Assembly (NCBI GenBank): GCA_001802795.1
Contig: MGZZ01000002.1
Location: 1-44,193 of the forward strand
Reading direction: 5' to 3'
DNA: 44,193 nt
Source of the DNA: Ignavibacteria bacterium GWC2_36_12
GTDB taxonomy: Bacteria; Bacteroidota; Ignavibacteria; Ignavibacteriales; Ignavibacteriaceae
The notes under the pieces were generated by a model that searched no databases, was not told where the DNA came from, and saw nothing but the letters and a program-made list of their open reading frames with translations. A program made the translations under genes and the position numbers. Below, piece after piece: positions 9,032 to 19,012 of the stretch. Positions within the stretch are counted from its first letter, which is position 1. Every line of letters starts with the position of its first letter.

Positions 9032-10132
9032 ATGAAAAATCTTTTTGGTGGTGTTTATAAAAATAAAAAAGTTGTAATTACGGGTGACACGGGCTTTAAG
9101 GGTTCGTGGCTTGCAATCTGGCTCAAAGAATTAGGCGCTGATGTTTATGGATACGCACTACCTCCAAAGAGGGAAAAAGATAATTTTGTTACGACCAGAT
9201 TAAATGAAATTATTCATCATGAAGATGGTGATATAAGAGATAAAAAACATTTATTGGATTTTTTTAAAACAATTAAACCTGAAATTGCTTTTCATTTAGC
9301 AGCACAACCACTTGTAATAGATTCCTATAATGACCCGCATTATACATTTGAAACAAACTTGATGGGGACGGTTAATTTTTTTGAAGCAGTGAGGGAAACG
9401 AAATCTGTTAAAGTCGCCGTTAATATTACCAGTGATAAGTGTTATCAAAATAATGAATGGAATATGGGTTATAAGGAAACAGATGCTATGGGTGGTAAAG
9501 ATCCTTACAGTGCTTCAAAAGGGTGTTCTGAATTAATTACGCATTCGTACTTGAATTCATTTTTTCTAAAAGAAGGAAGTGCAAATGTTGCCTCAGCAAG
9601 AGCCGGAAATGTTATTGGCGGAGGGGATTGGGCTGAGAACAGAATTGTTCCGGATTTTTTTAGGGCAATAAAAAATGGAGCAACATTATTTCTTCGTTAC
9701 CCGGATGCAACAAGACCCTGGCAGCATGTTTTAGAGCCATTAGGCGGCTATTTACTTCTTGCTTCAAAATTGTTTTCTGAAGGGAAGAAATTTCAAGGCG
9801 GTTGGAATTTCGGACCAAGGGATCAAGACAATTTTTCGGTGAAAGACCTTATTGCGAATATTATTAATAAAAGTGGTACAGGGGTATATGATATTGATAA
9901 AGTAAATGAAAAAGTACAAGAAGCAGGTTTATTAAAATTAGATATTGCAAAAGCACAAAATTACCTCGGTTGGAATCCTGTCTTAGACTTTGATGAAACG
10001 GTTAAAATGACTGTTTATGGTTATACTGATGAGAATAGTCATGATAACCTTTATGAAAAAAGGGTAAAGCAAATAAATGAGTATTTGTCGATAGCTGCAA
10101 TAAAAAATATTGCTTGGGTTGAGAATGGGTGA
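9032..10132 (+). CDS. rfbG: CDP-glucose 4,6-dehydratase
   Basis: GDTGFKGSWLAIWLKELGADVYGYALPP; VNITSDKCYQNNEW; RPWQHVLEPLGGYL, typical RfbG/DdhB. Confidence 0.95.
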   Translation: MKNLFGGVYKNKKVVITGDTGFKGSWLAIWLKELGADVYGYALPPKREKDNFVTTRLNEIIHHEDGDIRDKKHLLDFFKTIKPEIAFHLAAQPLVIDSYNDPHYTFETNLMGTVNFFEAVRETKSVKVAVNITSDKCYQNNEWNMGYKETDAMGGKDPYSASKGCSELITHSYLNSFFLKEGSANVASARAGNVIGGGDWAENRIVPDFFRAIKNGATLFLRYPDATRPWQHVLEPLGGYLLLASKLFSEGKKFQGGWNFGPRDQDNFSVKDLIANIINKSGTGVYDIDKVNEKVQEAGLLKLDIAKAQNYLGWNPVLDFDETVKMTVYGYTDENSHDNLYEKRVKQINEYLSIAAIKNIAWVENG

Positions 10133-10180
10133 CAATTAACTGGTAAAAAGTAAAAAGCTATAGAAAAAGAAAATAGATTT

Positions 10181-11491
10181 ATGAATCATAAAGAAATAAG
10201 AAAACAAATATTAGGATTAACAACCCAATATTACACTGAAAGATTTGCAAACGAAAAATTTGAAAAAGGGAAAACACGGGTAAACTACGCCGGTAGAGTT
10301 TTTGACGAAAAGGAGTTAGTTAACTTAGTTGATGCAGCACTCGATTTTTGGTTAACAGAAGGGAGATACTCTGAAGCATTCGCCGAAAAAATATCAGAGC
10401 TTTTAGGCATCTCAAATGTTATACTTGTTAATTCCGGATCATCAGCTAACCTTGCAGCGTTTTCTGCCTTAACATCAGAAAAACTGGGGGATAAAAGATT
10501 AAAACCCGGAGATGAAGTAATTTCAGCGGCAGCTAGCTTTCCTTCAACGGTTACACCAATTATTCAGAATAATATGATTCCCGTTTTTGTTGATGTTGAT
10601 ATTCCAACATACAACATCGACATTAATATGATGGAAAAAGCTATTTCAGAAAAAACACGCTGCATTTTTTTAGCTCATACACTCGGCAATCCTTTTGATA
10701 TAAATGCTGTAATGAAATTAGCTAAAGAATATAATCTTTGGGTAATTGAGGATAACTGCGATGCTTTTGGAAGTAAATATAGGGGGAAATATACCGGTAC
10801 ATTTGGACATATTTCAACAATAAGCTTTTATCCTGCGCATCATATTACGACCGGGGAAGGTGGGGCTGTTTTAACTAATGACGAACAGCTTGCTAAAATT
10901 ATTAAGTCATTTAGAGACTGGGGGCGTGATTGCTATTGTGCCGGAGGAGAAAACAATACATGCGGAAAAAGATTTTCTCAACAATTCGGAACTCTTCCTT
11001 TTGGATATGATCACAAATATGTCTATTCGGAAATTGGTTACAATTTAAAGATGACTGACATGCAAGCCGCTATAGGTGCCGCACAAATTGATAAGCTGCC
11101 GATGTTTTGTAAAAAGAGAAAAGAAAACTTTAACAGATACAATCAGATTTTTGAAAAGTATTCTGATTTTTTAATTCTTCCGGAAGCCACAGAACATTCG
11201 GATCCAGCTTGGTTTAGTTATATAGTTTCGGTAAAAGAAGATGCACCTTTTAAAAGAGACCAAATTGCTAAATACTTGAACGATAACTTAATCGAAACAA
11301 GAAATTTATTTGGAGGAAACATAGTAAGACAACCGGCGTTTATTGGAAAGGACTTCAGAATAGCTGAGCATCTGAACAATTCCGATTACATTATGAATAA
11401 TACTTTTTTCCTTGGGACATATCCCGGGATTACTAGAGAGAAATTGGATTATTTTGAAAGCACACTTGATAATTTCATACGTAAATACTAA
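10181..11491 (+). CDS. rfbH: CDP-6-deoxy-4-keto-glucose 3-dehydrase (E1, lipopolysaccharide biosynthesis protein RfbH)
   Basis: SFYPAHHITTGEGGAV (His in place of the aminotransferase PLP-Lys), Cys cluster RDCYCAGGENNTCGKRF. Confidence 0.95.
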   Translation: MNHKEIRKQILGLTTQYYTERFANEKFEKGKTRVNYAGRVFDEKELVNLVDAALDFWLTEGRYSEAFAEKISELLGISNVILVNSGSSANLAAFSALTSEKLGDKRLKPGDEVISAAASFPSTVTPIIQNNMIPVFVDVDIPTYNIDINMMEKAISEKTRCIFLAHTLGNPFDINAVMKLAKEYNLWVIEDNCDAFGSKYRGKYTGTFGHISTISFYPAHHITTGEGGAVLTNDEQLAKIIKSFRDWGRDCYCAGGENNTCGKRFSQQFGTLPFGYDHKYVYSEIGYNLKMTDMQAAIGAAQIDKLPMFCKKRKENFNRYNQIFEKYSDFLILPEATEHSDPAWFSYIVSVKEDAPFKRDQIAKYLNDNLIETRNLFGGNIVRQPAFIGKDFRIAEHLNNSDYIMNNTFFLGTYPGITREKLDYFESTLDNFIRKY

Positions 11492-11499
11492 ACAATTCT

Positions 11500-12186
11500 T
11501 TGGCTATCGTAAAAAAATATAAAGCGAAAGTAGAAGAAATTAAAAATCCTTTCCCTGATATTTATACTGTTACTTTTTCTTCAGATAAAAGATTTCAATT
11601 TTTGCCGGGACAATTTTTACACTTAGCCTTAGACGAATATGACGGCATTGGTCAATGGCCTGAATCAAGATGCTTCTCAATGCAGAGTAGTCCAATTGAA
11701 CCGCAAATAACCATCACATTCTCGATAAAAGGTAGATTTACAAAACGGATAGCTGATAAATTGTACGAAGGAAAAGAAGTCTGGCTTAAGCTGCCTTACG
11801 GCGACTTATTTTCTCAAGCTCATTCATTAAATAATTGTGTTTTTATTGCAGGAGGAACCGGAATTACTCCCTACCTGTCCCTTTTTACTGATGGATCATT
11901 TGCAAAATATGTTAAGCCGGTGTTGTATTTCGGAGCCAGGTCACAACAATATAATATTTACAATAAAGAATTAGAAAAAACTAAAATAATAAACTACGGT
12001 ATCTCAATTAAAACATTTTATGAAAATATTGATGGTTTTCTTAAAATTGAAGAAATTTTTAATGATTACGGTAATTTAGCTACTTATTTTATTTCTGGTC
12101 CTCCATTGATGATAAAATCATTTAAGAATTTTTTATTGTCAAAGGAATTAGAAGAAAAAAAAATCAGAACGGATGAGTGGGAATAA
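11500..12186 (+). CDS. FAD/NAD(P)H oxidoreductase, DdhD/AscD-like (E3) but lacking the ferredoxin domain; TTG start
   Basis: RCFSMQSSP (RxYS-type FAD motif variant), FIAGGTGITPYLSL, YFISGPPLMIKSFKNFL, C-terminal DEWE; only 228 aa. Confidence 0.85.
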   Translation: MAIVKKYKAKVEEIKNPFPDIYTVTFSSDKRFQFLPGQFLHLALDEYDGIGQWPESRCFSMQSSPIEPQITITFSIKGRFTKRIADKLYEGKEVWLKLPYGDLFSQAHSLNNCVFIAGGTGITPYLSLFTDGSFAKYVKPVLYFGARSQQYNIYNKELEKTKIINYGISIKTFYENIDGFLKIEEIFNDYGNLATYFISGPPLMIKSFKNFLLSKELEEKKIRTDEWE

Positions 12187-12224
12187 TTCGTGAAATTTAT
12201 TTTAATTCGTGAAATTTATTTTTA

Positions 12225-13139
12225 ATGAAAACAATATTGCTGACAGGAGCTACCGGGTTTATAGGATCAAATTTATTAGAGACAATACTTTCTGAAAATT
12301 ATAATGTTGTAGGGCTTAAGAGATCTACCTCAGATATTTGGCGAATAAAAGAATTTTTAAGTGATAGCAGATTAAAACTAATTGATATTGATAAAGTTCC
12401 ATTAGATAATATATTTACCAAAGAACATATCGATATACTTATCCATTCTGCATGGAGTGGTGTAAAAGCTGAAGATAGAAATTCCTTAATATTACAATTA
12501 GATAATTTTGATTTTGCAGTAAGATTATACCACCTGGCAATTAATGCCGGCGTTAATAAAATAATTTCACTTGGTTCACGAGCAGAATACGGTGATTATG
12601 AAGGAAGAGTTGATGAGAACTATCCATGCAATCCCACAGATGCTTACGGTATAGCAAAAATGTTTACAAGCAGATTATTACAAACATTAGCTGAGCAATC
12701 GAATACTAAATGGTTCTGGATCAGACTTTTTTCTTTATTTGGGCCGAAAGAAGATGGTAAATGGCTTTTACCGTTTGCAATAAATAAGATGCTAGACAAT
12801 GAAGCAATCAATTTGACAGGATGTGAACAAAGATATGATTATTTATTTGTTAAAGATTTTTGCAAAGGCATTATTTTGTTGATGAATAGTGAAATTAGCG
12901 GGATTTATAATTTATCTTCAAATAATTCTATGCAGCTTAAAGAAATTTTGTTCCTTATTAAAGATATTCTTAAGTCTAAATCAAAACTTAATTTTGGCGC
13001 GCTCGAATACAGAAAAAATCAGGTAATACACATGGAGGGTGACTCAGCTAAATTTTATAATGAAACGAACTTTTCAATTTCACCCTTAATTAATAGTTTA
13101 ACTGAAACAATCAATTATTATAGGAATATTAAAGTCTAA
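12225..13139 (+). CDS. NAD(P)-dependent SDR reductase/epimerase (candidate YerF-type reductase)
   Basis: TGATGFIGSNLLE Rossmann motif, SLGSRAEYG, AYGIAK; located between DdhD-like and ThDP enzyme genes. Confidence 0.8.
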   Translation: MKTILLTGATGFIGSNLLETILSENYNVVGLKRSTSDIWRIKEFLSDSRLKLIDIDKVPLDNIFTKEHIDILIHSAWSGVKAEDRNSLILQLDNFDFAVRLYHLAINAGVNKIISLGSRAEYGDYEGRVDENYPCNPTDAYGIAKMFTSRLLQTLAEQSNTKWFWIRLFSLFGPKEDGKWLLPFAINKMLDNEAINLTGCEQRYDYLFVKDFCKGIILLMNSEISGIYNLSSNNSMQLKEILFLIKDILKSKSKLNFGALEYRKNQVIHMEGDSAKFYNETNFSISPLINSLTETINYYRNIKV

Positions 13140-13143
13140 TTAA

Positions 13144-14874
13144 ATGAAAGTCTCCGATTATATTGCAGAGTTTTTAGAATCGCAAAGAATTACCTGTGTT
13201 TTTGAATTGGCAGGGGGAATGATAACACATTTGTTAGACTCACTACATCGTAAAGGAAAAATAAAAATTGTAAGTATGCATCATGAGCAAGGTGCTGCAT
13301 TTGCGGCAGATGCCTTTGGTCGAATTACAGGTTTACCTGGTATTGCTTTAGCAACAAGTGGACCTGGTGCAACAAATCTACTAACTGGAATTGCTAGTTG
13401 CTATTTCGATTCATCACCTGCAATATTTATAACCGGGCAAGTAAATACGCATGAGCAAAAAGGGAATAAAGATATCCGTCAGCTGGGTTTTCAAGAGACT
13501 GATATTGTTAAAATGGCTCTACCAATTACAAAAAAAACTTTTAGTGTTAAAACAAGCGAAGATGTTCCAAGAATCTTTGAGGAAGCCTTTCAAGTTGCAA
13601 TATCAGGACGGCCCGGCCCGGTTTTAATAGATTTACCAATGAACTTACAAAGAGGCGAAGTAAACATTTTCAATTTTGATAAAATCAAAAAGCATGCAAA
13701 TAATACTATTGATAATATTGCAAAAAAGGATTTAGATCAGATAATTGAAAAATTAATTCAGGCGAAGAGACCATTGATTTTAGCCGGTAGAGGTATACGT
13801 TCGGGTTTCGTTCTTGATGAATTTATAAAATTTGTTGAAAAGATTAATATACCTGTAGTTTCTTCATTACTTGCTGTCGATGTCTTACCATTTAATCACC
13901 CTTTGCGTGTTGGTTTTATTGGAAGTTATGGAAATAGATGGGCAAATATTGCATTAGGGACTTGTGACTGTTTGTTGGTATTGGGAAGCCGGTTAGATAT
14001 TAGGCAGACAGGCGCTGATGTTGATTCATTTAGTAAAGATAAAACGATAATTCATATTGATATTGAAAAAACAGAAATTAACAATAGGGTTAAAACAAAA
14101 ATTGGTATTAATACTGACCTTAATGTCTTTTTAAAGCAAATCAATAATGCAATTGCAAGGATACAATTTCCTCTAAAAAAAGAATGGTTAAATACTATTA
14201 CTGAATTAAGATCAGCATGGCCTGATATAAAAGAGTTAAATAATATTGAAGGCATTAACCCCAATGTTTTTGTTCATAAACTTTCTGAAAAAGCTAACCG
14301 AGTAAAATATTTTATTGCAGATGTTGGAAATCATCAAATGTGGGCTGCACAATCATTAGAATTATCTAAAGAACAATTATTTATTACCTCAGGCGGTATG
14401 GGAGCTATGGGTTTTGGATTGCCGGCTGCGATAGGTGCTGCAATTGCAAGTAATAACTCAAGCACTGTTGTCATAGCCGGCGATGGTGGATTTCAAGTTA
14501 ATATCCAGGAACTTCAAACTATTGTTAGTAATAAATTACCAATAAAAATTATTGTACTGAACAATAATTGCCTTGGCATGATCAGGCAGTTTCAGGATAG
14601 TTATTTTGATAGCCGTTATCAATCTACTTATTGGGGATATGGCTCACCGGATTTTGAAAAAGTTGGTAAAGCCTATGGTATTGATTCCAAAACAATATCG
14701 GGCGAAAATGAATTTGATGAAGCGCTTAAATGGTTTTTTGATGACGATGATGAAACGAAATTATTACAAGTTATGATTGATGTGCATACTAATGCGTATC
14801 CAAAATTAGCATTTGGCAAGCCAATTGCTGAAATGGAACCATTTTCTAAACCCTTAGATATAGAGGGGACGTGA
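13144..14874 (+). CDS. ThDP-dependent acetolactate-synthase-like enzyme (candidate YerE-type two-carbon transferase)
   Basis: SMHHEQGAAFAADAFGR (catalytic Glu), SGPGATNLLTGIA, GDGGFQVNIQELQTIVSNKLPIKIIVLNNNCLGMIRQFQ (ThDP motif). Confidence 0.85.
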   Translation: MKVSDYIAEFLESQRITCVFELAGGMITHLLDSLHRKGKIKIVSMHHEQGAAFAADAFGRITGLPGIALATSGPGATNLLTGIASCYFDSSPAIFITGQVNTHEQKGNKDIRQLGFQETDIVKMALPITKKTFSVKTSEDVPRIFEEAFQVAISGRPGPVLIDLPMNLQRGEVNIFNFDKIKKHANNTIDNIAKKDLDQIIEKLIQAKRPLILAGRGIRSGFVLDEFIKFVEKINIPVVSSLLAVDVLPFNHPLRVGFIGSYGNRWANIALGTCDCLLVLGSRLDIRQTGADVDSFSKDKTIIHIDIEKTEINNRVKTKIGINTDLNVFLKQINNAIARIQFPLKKEWLNTITELRSAWPDIKELNNIEGINPNVFVHKLSEKANRVKYFIADVGNHQMWAAQSLELSKEQLFITSGGMGAMGFGLPAAIGAAIASNNSSTVVIAGDGGFQVNIQELQTIVSNKLPIKIIVLNNNCLGMIRQFQDSYFDSRYQSTYWGYGSPDFEKVGKAYGIDSKTISGENEFDEALKWFFDDDDETKLLQVMIDVHTNAYPKLAFGKPIAEMEPFSKPLDIEGT

Positions 14875-15050
14875 TTGATATAATTAAAAAACTTAACTTT
14901 GAATTTCTACTGTAGCGTCGCTTATCATATTATCTGTTTGAAAAGAATCCATTTATAATTTGTAATGCATTTTATTTTAAGGCAAAGAAACACTCAAGTA
15001 AAAAATAATTCTTTTATATAGCAATTATAATTTACATAATGAGTTAACAA

Positions 15051-16073
15051 ATGATAAAAGCAATTCTAAAAAAATCTTTAAGTATTGAAAAAAGGAATAA
15101 ATTAGTATTTATACTTAGAAAAATCGAAGAATATTTTTATAATACAATTGATATCCTATTATATCCATTTACAATCTTAATGGCGATTCTATTCAAGTAT
15201 TTTAGGAAACACTCCCTTAAGAATTTCCCTTTTACTAAAAGAATTTTATTAAAGGTTGGTGTTTTCCCTATATTGGATCATTATTATGAACCTCTTTTTA
15301 ATCATAAACATCTTCGATATTCGCTTCGACTAAATAGAAGTTTACCCGGTATTGACTTTAATGATAATGAACAATTAGAAATTTTGGAGAAATTTAATTA
15401 TAATAATGAATTATTAGAATTCCCTATTGAAAAGAAACATGATGCAATTGAATATTGTTACAATACCGGCGCATTTTTATCTGGCGATGCTGAATACTTG
15501 TATAATATGATTCGATTATTTAAACCAAAAAGAATAATTGAAATTGGTAGTGGTAGTTCAACTTTAATGGCAAAGAATTCAATTGAAAAAAATAAAAATG
15601 AAAATAGTGATTATATCTGTGAACAAATATGCATTGAACCTTATGAACAACCTTGGTTAGAGCAAATGAGAGTGCAAGTTATTCGAAAAAATGTAGAGAC
15701 TATTGAGTTGAATTTCTTTTCATCACTTGAAAAGAATGATATACTTTTCATTGATTCTTCTCATATTATTCGTCCGCAAGGTGATGTATTATTTGAATAT
15801 TTAGAGATTTTACCGTCATTAAACGAAGGAGTTATTGTCCATATTCACGATATTTTTACTCCTAAAGATTATCTTGATGAGTGGTTCAGTGAAAATTTTT
15901 GGAACGAACAATATCTTCTTGAAGCATTTCTTTCATTTAATAAATCTTTTAGAATTATTGGCGCAACTAATTATTTATCTCATAAGTTTAATAAACAGTT
16001 TTCCGAAAAATGTCCTATTTATAAAATGCAAACGGGACGTGAACCGGGCTCATTTTGGATAATTAAAAATTAA
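15051..16073 (+). CDS. Class I SAM-dependent methyltransferase-like protein
   Basis: RIIEIGSGSSTLMAKNSI; DILFIDSSHI; VIVHIHDIF. Confidence 0.7.
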   Translation: MIKAILKKSLSIEKRNKLVFILRKIEEYFYNTIDILLYPFTILMAILFKYFRKHSLKNFPFTKRILLKVGVFPILDHYYEPLFNHKHLRYSLRLNRSLPGIDFNDNEQLEILEKFNYNNELLEFPIEKKHDAIEYCYNTGAFLSGDAEYLYNMIRLFKPKRIIEIGSGSSTLMAKNSIEKNKNENSDYICEQICIEPYEQPWLEQMRVQVIRKNVETIELNFFSSLEKNDILFIDSSHIIRPQGDVLFEYLEILPSLNEGVIVHIHDIFTPKDYLDEWFSENFWNEQYLLEAFLSFNKSFRIIGATNYLSHKFNKQFSEKCPIYKMQTGREPGSFWIIKN

Positions 16074-16107
16074 ATAGAATAATTATAATAGACGGTTTTA
16101 TAATTTA

Positions 16108-16929
16108 ATGGGTATTTCAGCTTTTCTCCCGGTATTTAATGAAGAAAAAAGAATTGAATATTCACTCATTTCTTTACAATGGTGTGATGAAGTTATTTTA
16201 TTGGATAAAAACAGTACTGATGGCACTATAGACCTTGCAAAAAAATATGGTGCAAAAATATATTTGATGGAGAATTCAGATAATTATAATCCATTAGAAT
16301 TGAATTATCTAATTAAATATTGCAAAAAGGAATGGGTGATTTTATTTACTGCAAGCGATCTTATTCATCCTCAACTTGCTTCTGAAATTAAAAGATTAAC
16401 AGACAAAGATGATTTCGATTACGATGTTATCGAAGTTCCATTTAAACGGTACATACTGGGTATTGAAGATAAAAGATCTCCATGGAAATCTGGTTATGCC
16501 TCCATGGTTTTCCGGAAAAATATTCTAAAAATAAATAACGATAGAGTACATGATGCCCTAAATTTAGATACAGAAAAGCGTTACAAATTGAAAGGTCCAA
16601 AGGATCAATGTATATATCACCTTACGCATGAAACTGTTGATTCCATGATGAATCGTCATTTAAGATATTGGCGGGCAGAAGCCCAATTTGCAGGTAATGA
16701 GACTTTGAAAAAAGCATTTTATTCTGTTTTATATGCAATCAAAACAATTATTATAAATCGCAAATCGTTTTTATTGGGATGGAAGGGGGTAATGCTAGGG
16801 TTTGCATTTATTACCTACTATATGATGTCGTTTGTTTATAAATGGGAAAAAAAATATTCTACAGCAGAGAAAACATACACAGATATTAGAAAACAAATTC
16901 ACAATGATTGGGCAAACCATAAGAAATAA
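16108..16929 (+). CDS. Glycosyltransferase family 2
   Basis: MGISAFLPVFNEEKRIEYSLISLQWCDEVILLDKNSTDGTIDLAKKYGA. Confidence 0.85.
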   Translation: MGISAFLPVFNEEKRIEYSLISLQWCDEVILLDKNSTDGTIDLAKKYGAKIYLMENSDNYNPLELNYLIKYCKKEWVILFTASDLIHPQLASEIKRLTDKDDFDYDVIEVPFKRYILGIEDKRSPWKSGYASMVFRKNILKINNDRVHDALNLDTEKRYKLKGPKDQCIYHLTHETVDSMMNRHLRYWRAEAQFAGNETLKKAFYSVLYAIKTIIINRKSFLLGWKGVMLGFAFITYYMMSFVYKWEKKYSTAEKTYTDIRKQIHNDWANHKK

Positions 16930-16931
16930 GC

Positions 16932-18467
16932 ATGAAGCAAGATAATACCCAACCCAATAAAACAATGAATAATATAGCCACCAGCGCATTGGCCTGGGGC
17001 TTTCCGGTATTACTAGGTTTTATTTTTACCCCGTTTATTTTGAAATATATTGGAAAGGATGCGTATGGAATACAGGTGTTAATAATATCTGTAGCCGGTT
17101 ACTTGGCATTACTTGATTTTGGATTGAATGGCGCAGGCACAAAGTACTTAGCTGAGTTTAACGCTCAAAAAGATATAAAATCAATTCAAGACCTTCTCGG
17201 TACAACATTAACTGCATATACAATACTAGGATTTATAGGCGCTTTAGTAATTTGGTTTATTTCGCCGTGGCTATGTGTAAGTGTATTTTCCGTACCTAAC
17301 CTTTTGGTTAATGAAAGTATCTCCGCTTTTAGAATAGGCGGATTAGGTTTTTTTTTAAGCATGATAACCTGGTGGTATACGGCAATTCCAACCGGGCTGC
17401 AGCGTTTTGATATTTTTAATTGGATATCTATTGCATTTGGAGTATTAAATACTGTTGGTAATTTTTTAGCTGCATATTTAGGTTATGGACTTATCGGTAT
17501 TATAATTTCAGGAATTGTTGCAAATATAATAGCGATAATATTATATGCAATTTATACACGTAAGATTTTAGTTTCTGTAAAAATTAGGTATAGCTTCAAA
17601 TGGTACATGTTCAAAAAAACTATGTCGTTTGGAATATATATGATTGTTTTTAGCTTTTTCGCTATTATTTTTGCCCAGTTAGATAAAACAATTATCGGAA
17701 TAATGTTAGGAACTACGGTTCTTACTTATTACGTAATACCGCTATCGGTTTCGTCTATTAACCAGCAGGTTAACGGTAAAATAATGCAGATTTTGTTTCC
17801 CAAAGCAAGTGAAATATATGCTCTTTATGATATACACCGGCTTAAAAGTTTATTCAAAAGAAGTTTTAACATGAGTGTTATAGTTGGGTTATTGATTTCA
17901 ATTCCTTTAATAACCTTCTCTTTCCCAATTTTAAAATTTTGGATTTCAATTGACATGGCAATGCACGCTCATTTTACTATGATTATATTGGTGGCAGCCT
18001 TCTTTTTAGCCGGTATAATACCATACAGTATTATAACCGGTATGGGTTTCCCAAAATATTATACTTATTCCTCAATTATTTCGGGCGTTTGCGGACTTAT
18101 ATTTTATCTGCTTTTAATAAAACCATTTGGCGCCGGCGGTGCTGCTGCTGCAAAACTGATCAGCATCTTAATGACGGTGTTCTTTTATATTTATATTTCC
18201 AGGAAACATCTTGACATAAAAGCAGTAGATTTGATGAAGATTGCATATCCAACAATTTCAATAGCATGTATTATCGGTATTAGTTTTTATTTCATTTCAG
18301 ACTTCATTTCTAATCTATTTTATTTATTTCTTTTCTCATCTATTGCTGATATAATCTTCATTACTTTTGTATGGATTTTGGGAATTGTAAATGAAGAAGA
18401 AAAACAAAAAATTCTGGTCTTCTTAAGGATAAAAACTGTAATTGAAAGAAATACGAAGAACAAGTGA
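16932..18467 (+). CDS. Polysaccharide flippase (Wzx-like, MATE/oligosaccharide family)
   Basis: 511 aa, ~12 hydrophobic segments; LLDFGLNGAGTKYLAEFNA; FAQLDKTIIGIMLG. Confidence 0.85.
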   Translation: MKQDNTQPNKTMNNIATSALAWGFPVLLGFIFTPFILKYIGKDAYGIQVLIISVAGYLALLDFGLNGAGTKYLAEFNAQKDIKSIQDLLGTTLTAYTILGFIGALVIWFISPWLCVSVFSVPNLLVNESISAFRIGGLGFFLSMITWWYTAIPTGLQRFDIFNWISIAFGVLNTVGNFLAAYLGYGLIGIIISGIVANIIAIILYAIYTRKILVSVKIRYSFKWYMFKKTMSFGIYMIVFSFFAIIFAQLDKTIIGIMLGTTVLTYYVIPLSVSSINQQVNGKIMQILFPKASEIYALYDIHRLKSLFKRSFNMSVIVGLLISIPLITFSFPILKFWISIDMAMHAHFTMIILVAAFFLAGIIPYSIITGMGFPKYYTYSSIISGVCGLIFYLLLIKPFGAGGAAAAKLISILMTVFFYIYISRKHLDIKAVDLMKIAYPTISIACIIGISFYFISDFISNLFYLFLFSSIADIIFITFVWILGIVNEEEKQKILVFLRIKTVIERNTKNK

Positions 18468-19012
18468 ATATAACTAAATCCAAATTAGATGGTGTCGTTT
18501 TAATTAGCCCCATTGTCTTTAATGACGAGAGGGGAAAATTTGTTAAAACATATCGAGAAGATTTATTTGTTTCATTAGGTCTTTCTGATGAATTCAAGGA
18601 AGAGTTTTTTACAATTTCTAAAAATAGAGTATTAAGAGGGCTTCACTTTCAAACGCCGCCTTTTGATCATTCGAAAATAGTTTATTGCCCTAAGGGTGAG
18701 GCGATGGATGTAGTTGTAGATTTAAGAAAGAATTCGCCTACTTATGGTGAATTTGACGTTTTTCATCTAAATAACATGTGCAATAATATTCTTTATATAC
18801 CCAAAGGGTTTGCGCATGGTTTTTATGCTATAAGCGATGAAGTAATAATGATGTATAAAGTTTCTTCAGTTCATTCTCAAGAGAATGATAGTGGTATTCT
18901 GTGGAATTCACTGCCAATACCATGGCCAGACGATAATCCTATTATTTCTCAACGGGATAAGAATCTTTTACCTTTCAATTTATTTCTAAGTCCGTTCAGC
19001 TATAAAAAATAA
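18464..19012 (+). CDS. RmlC-like cupin sugar epimerase (candidate AscE-type 5-epimerase); GTG start
   Basis: NRVLRGLHFQTPPFDHSKIV; YIPKGFAHGFYAISDE; GTGA overlap with upstream gene; no rmlA/B/D in the window. Confidence 0.85.
   Translation: MNITKSKLDGVVLISPIVFNDERGKFVKTYREDLFVSLGLSDEFKEEFFTISKNRVLRGLHFQTPPFDHSKIVYCPKGEAMDVVVDLRKNSPTYGEFDVFHLNNMCNNILYIPKGFAHGFYAISDEVIMMYKVSSVHSQENDSGILWNSLPIPWPDDNPIISQRDKNLLPFNLFLSPFSYKK

Noticed and set aside
14052-14264. Antisense ORFs inside clear genes (for example 14052-14264, 20016-20270, 23501-23737, 42925-43191)
   Set aside because: Opposite strand of well-supported coding genes with no recognisable motif.
13144-14874. Housekeeping acetolactate synthase (ilvB)
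   Set aside because: No ilvN or ilvC nearby and located in a CDP-dideoxysugar operon; family resemblance alone does not support an amino-acid role.
15835-16062. Plus-strand ORF 15835-16062
   Set aside because: Out-of-frame ORF fully inside the methyltransferase-like gene.
18464-19012. dTDP-rhamnose pathway based on the RmlC-like gene
   Set aside because: No rmlA, rmlB or rmlD in the window; a CDP-sugar context fits better.
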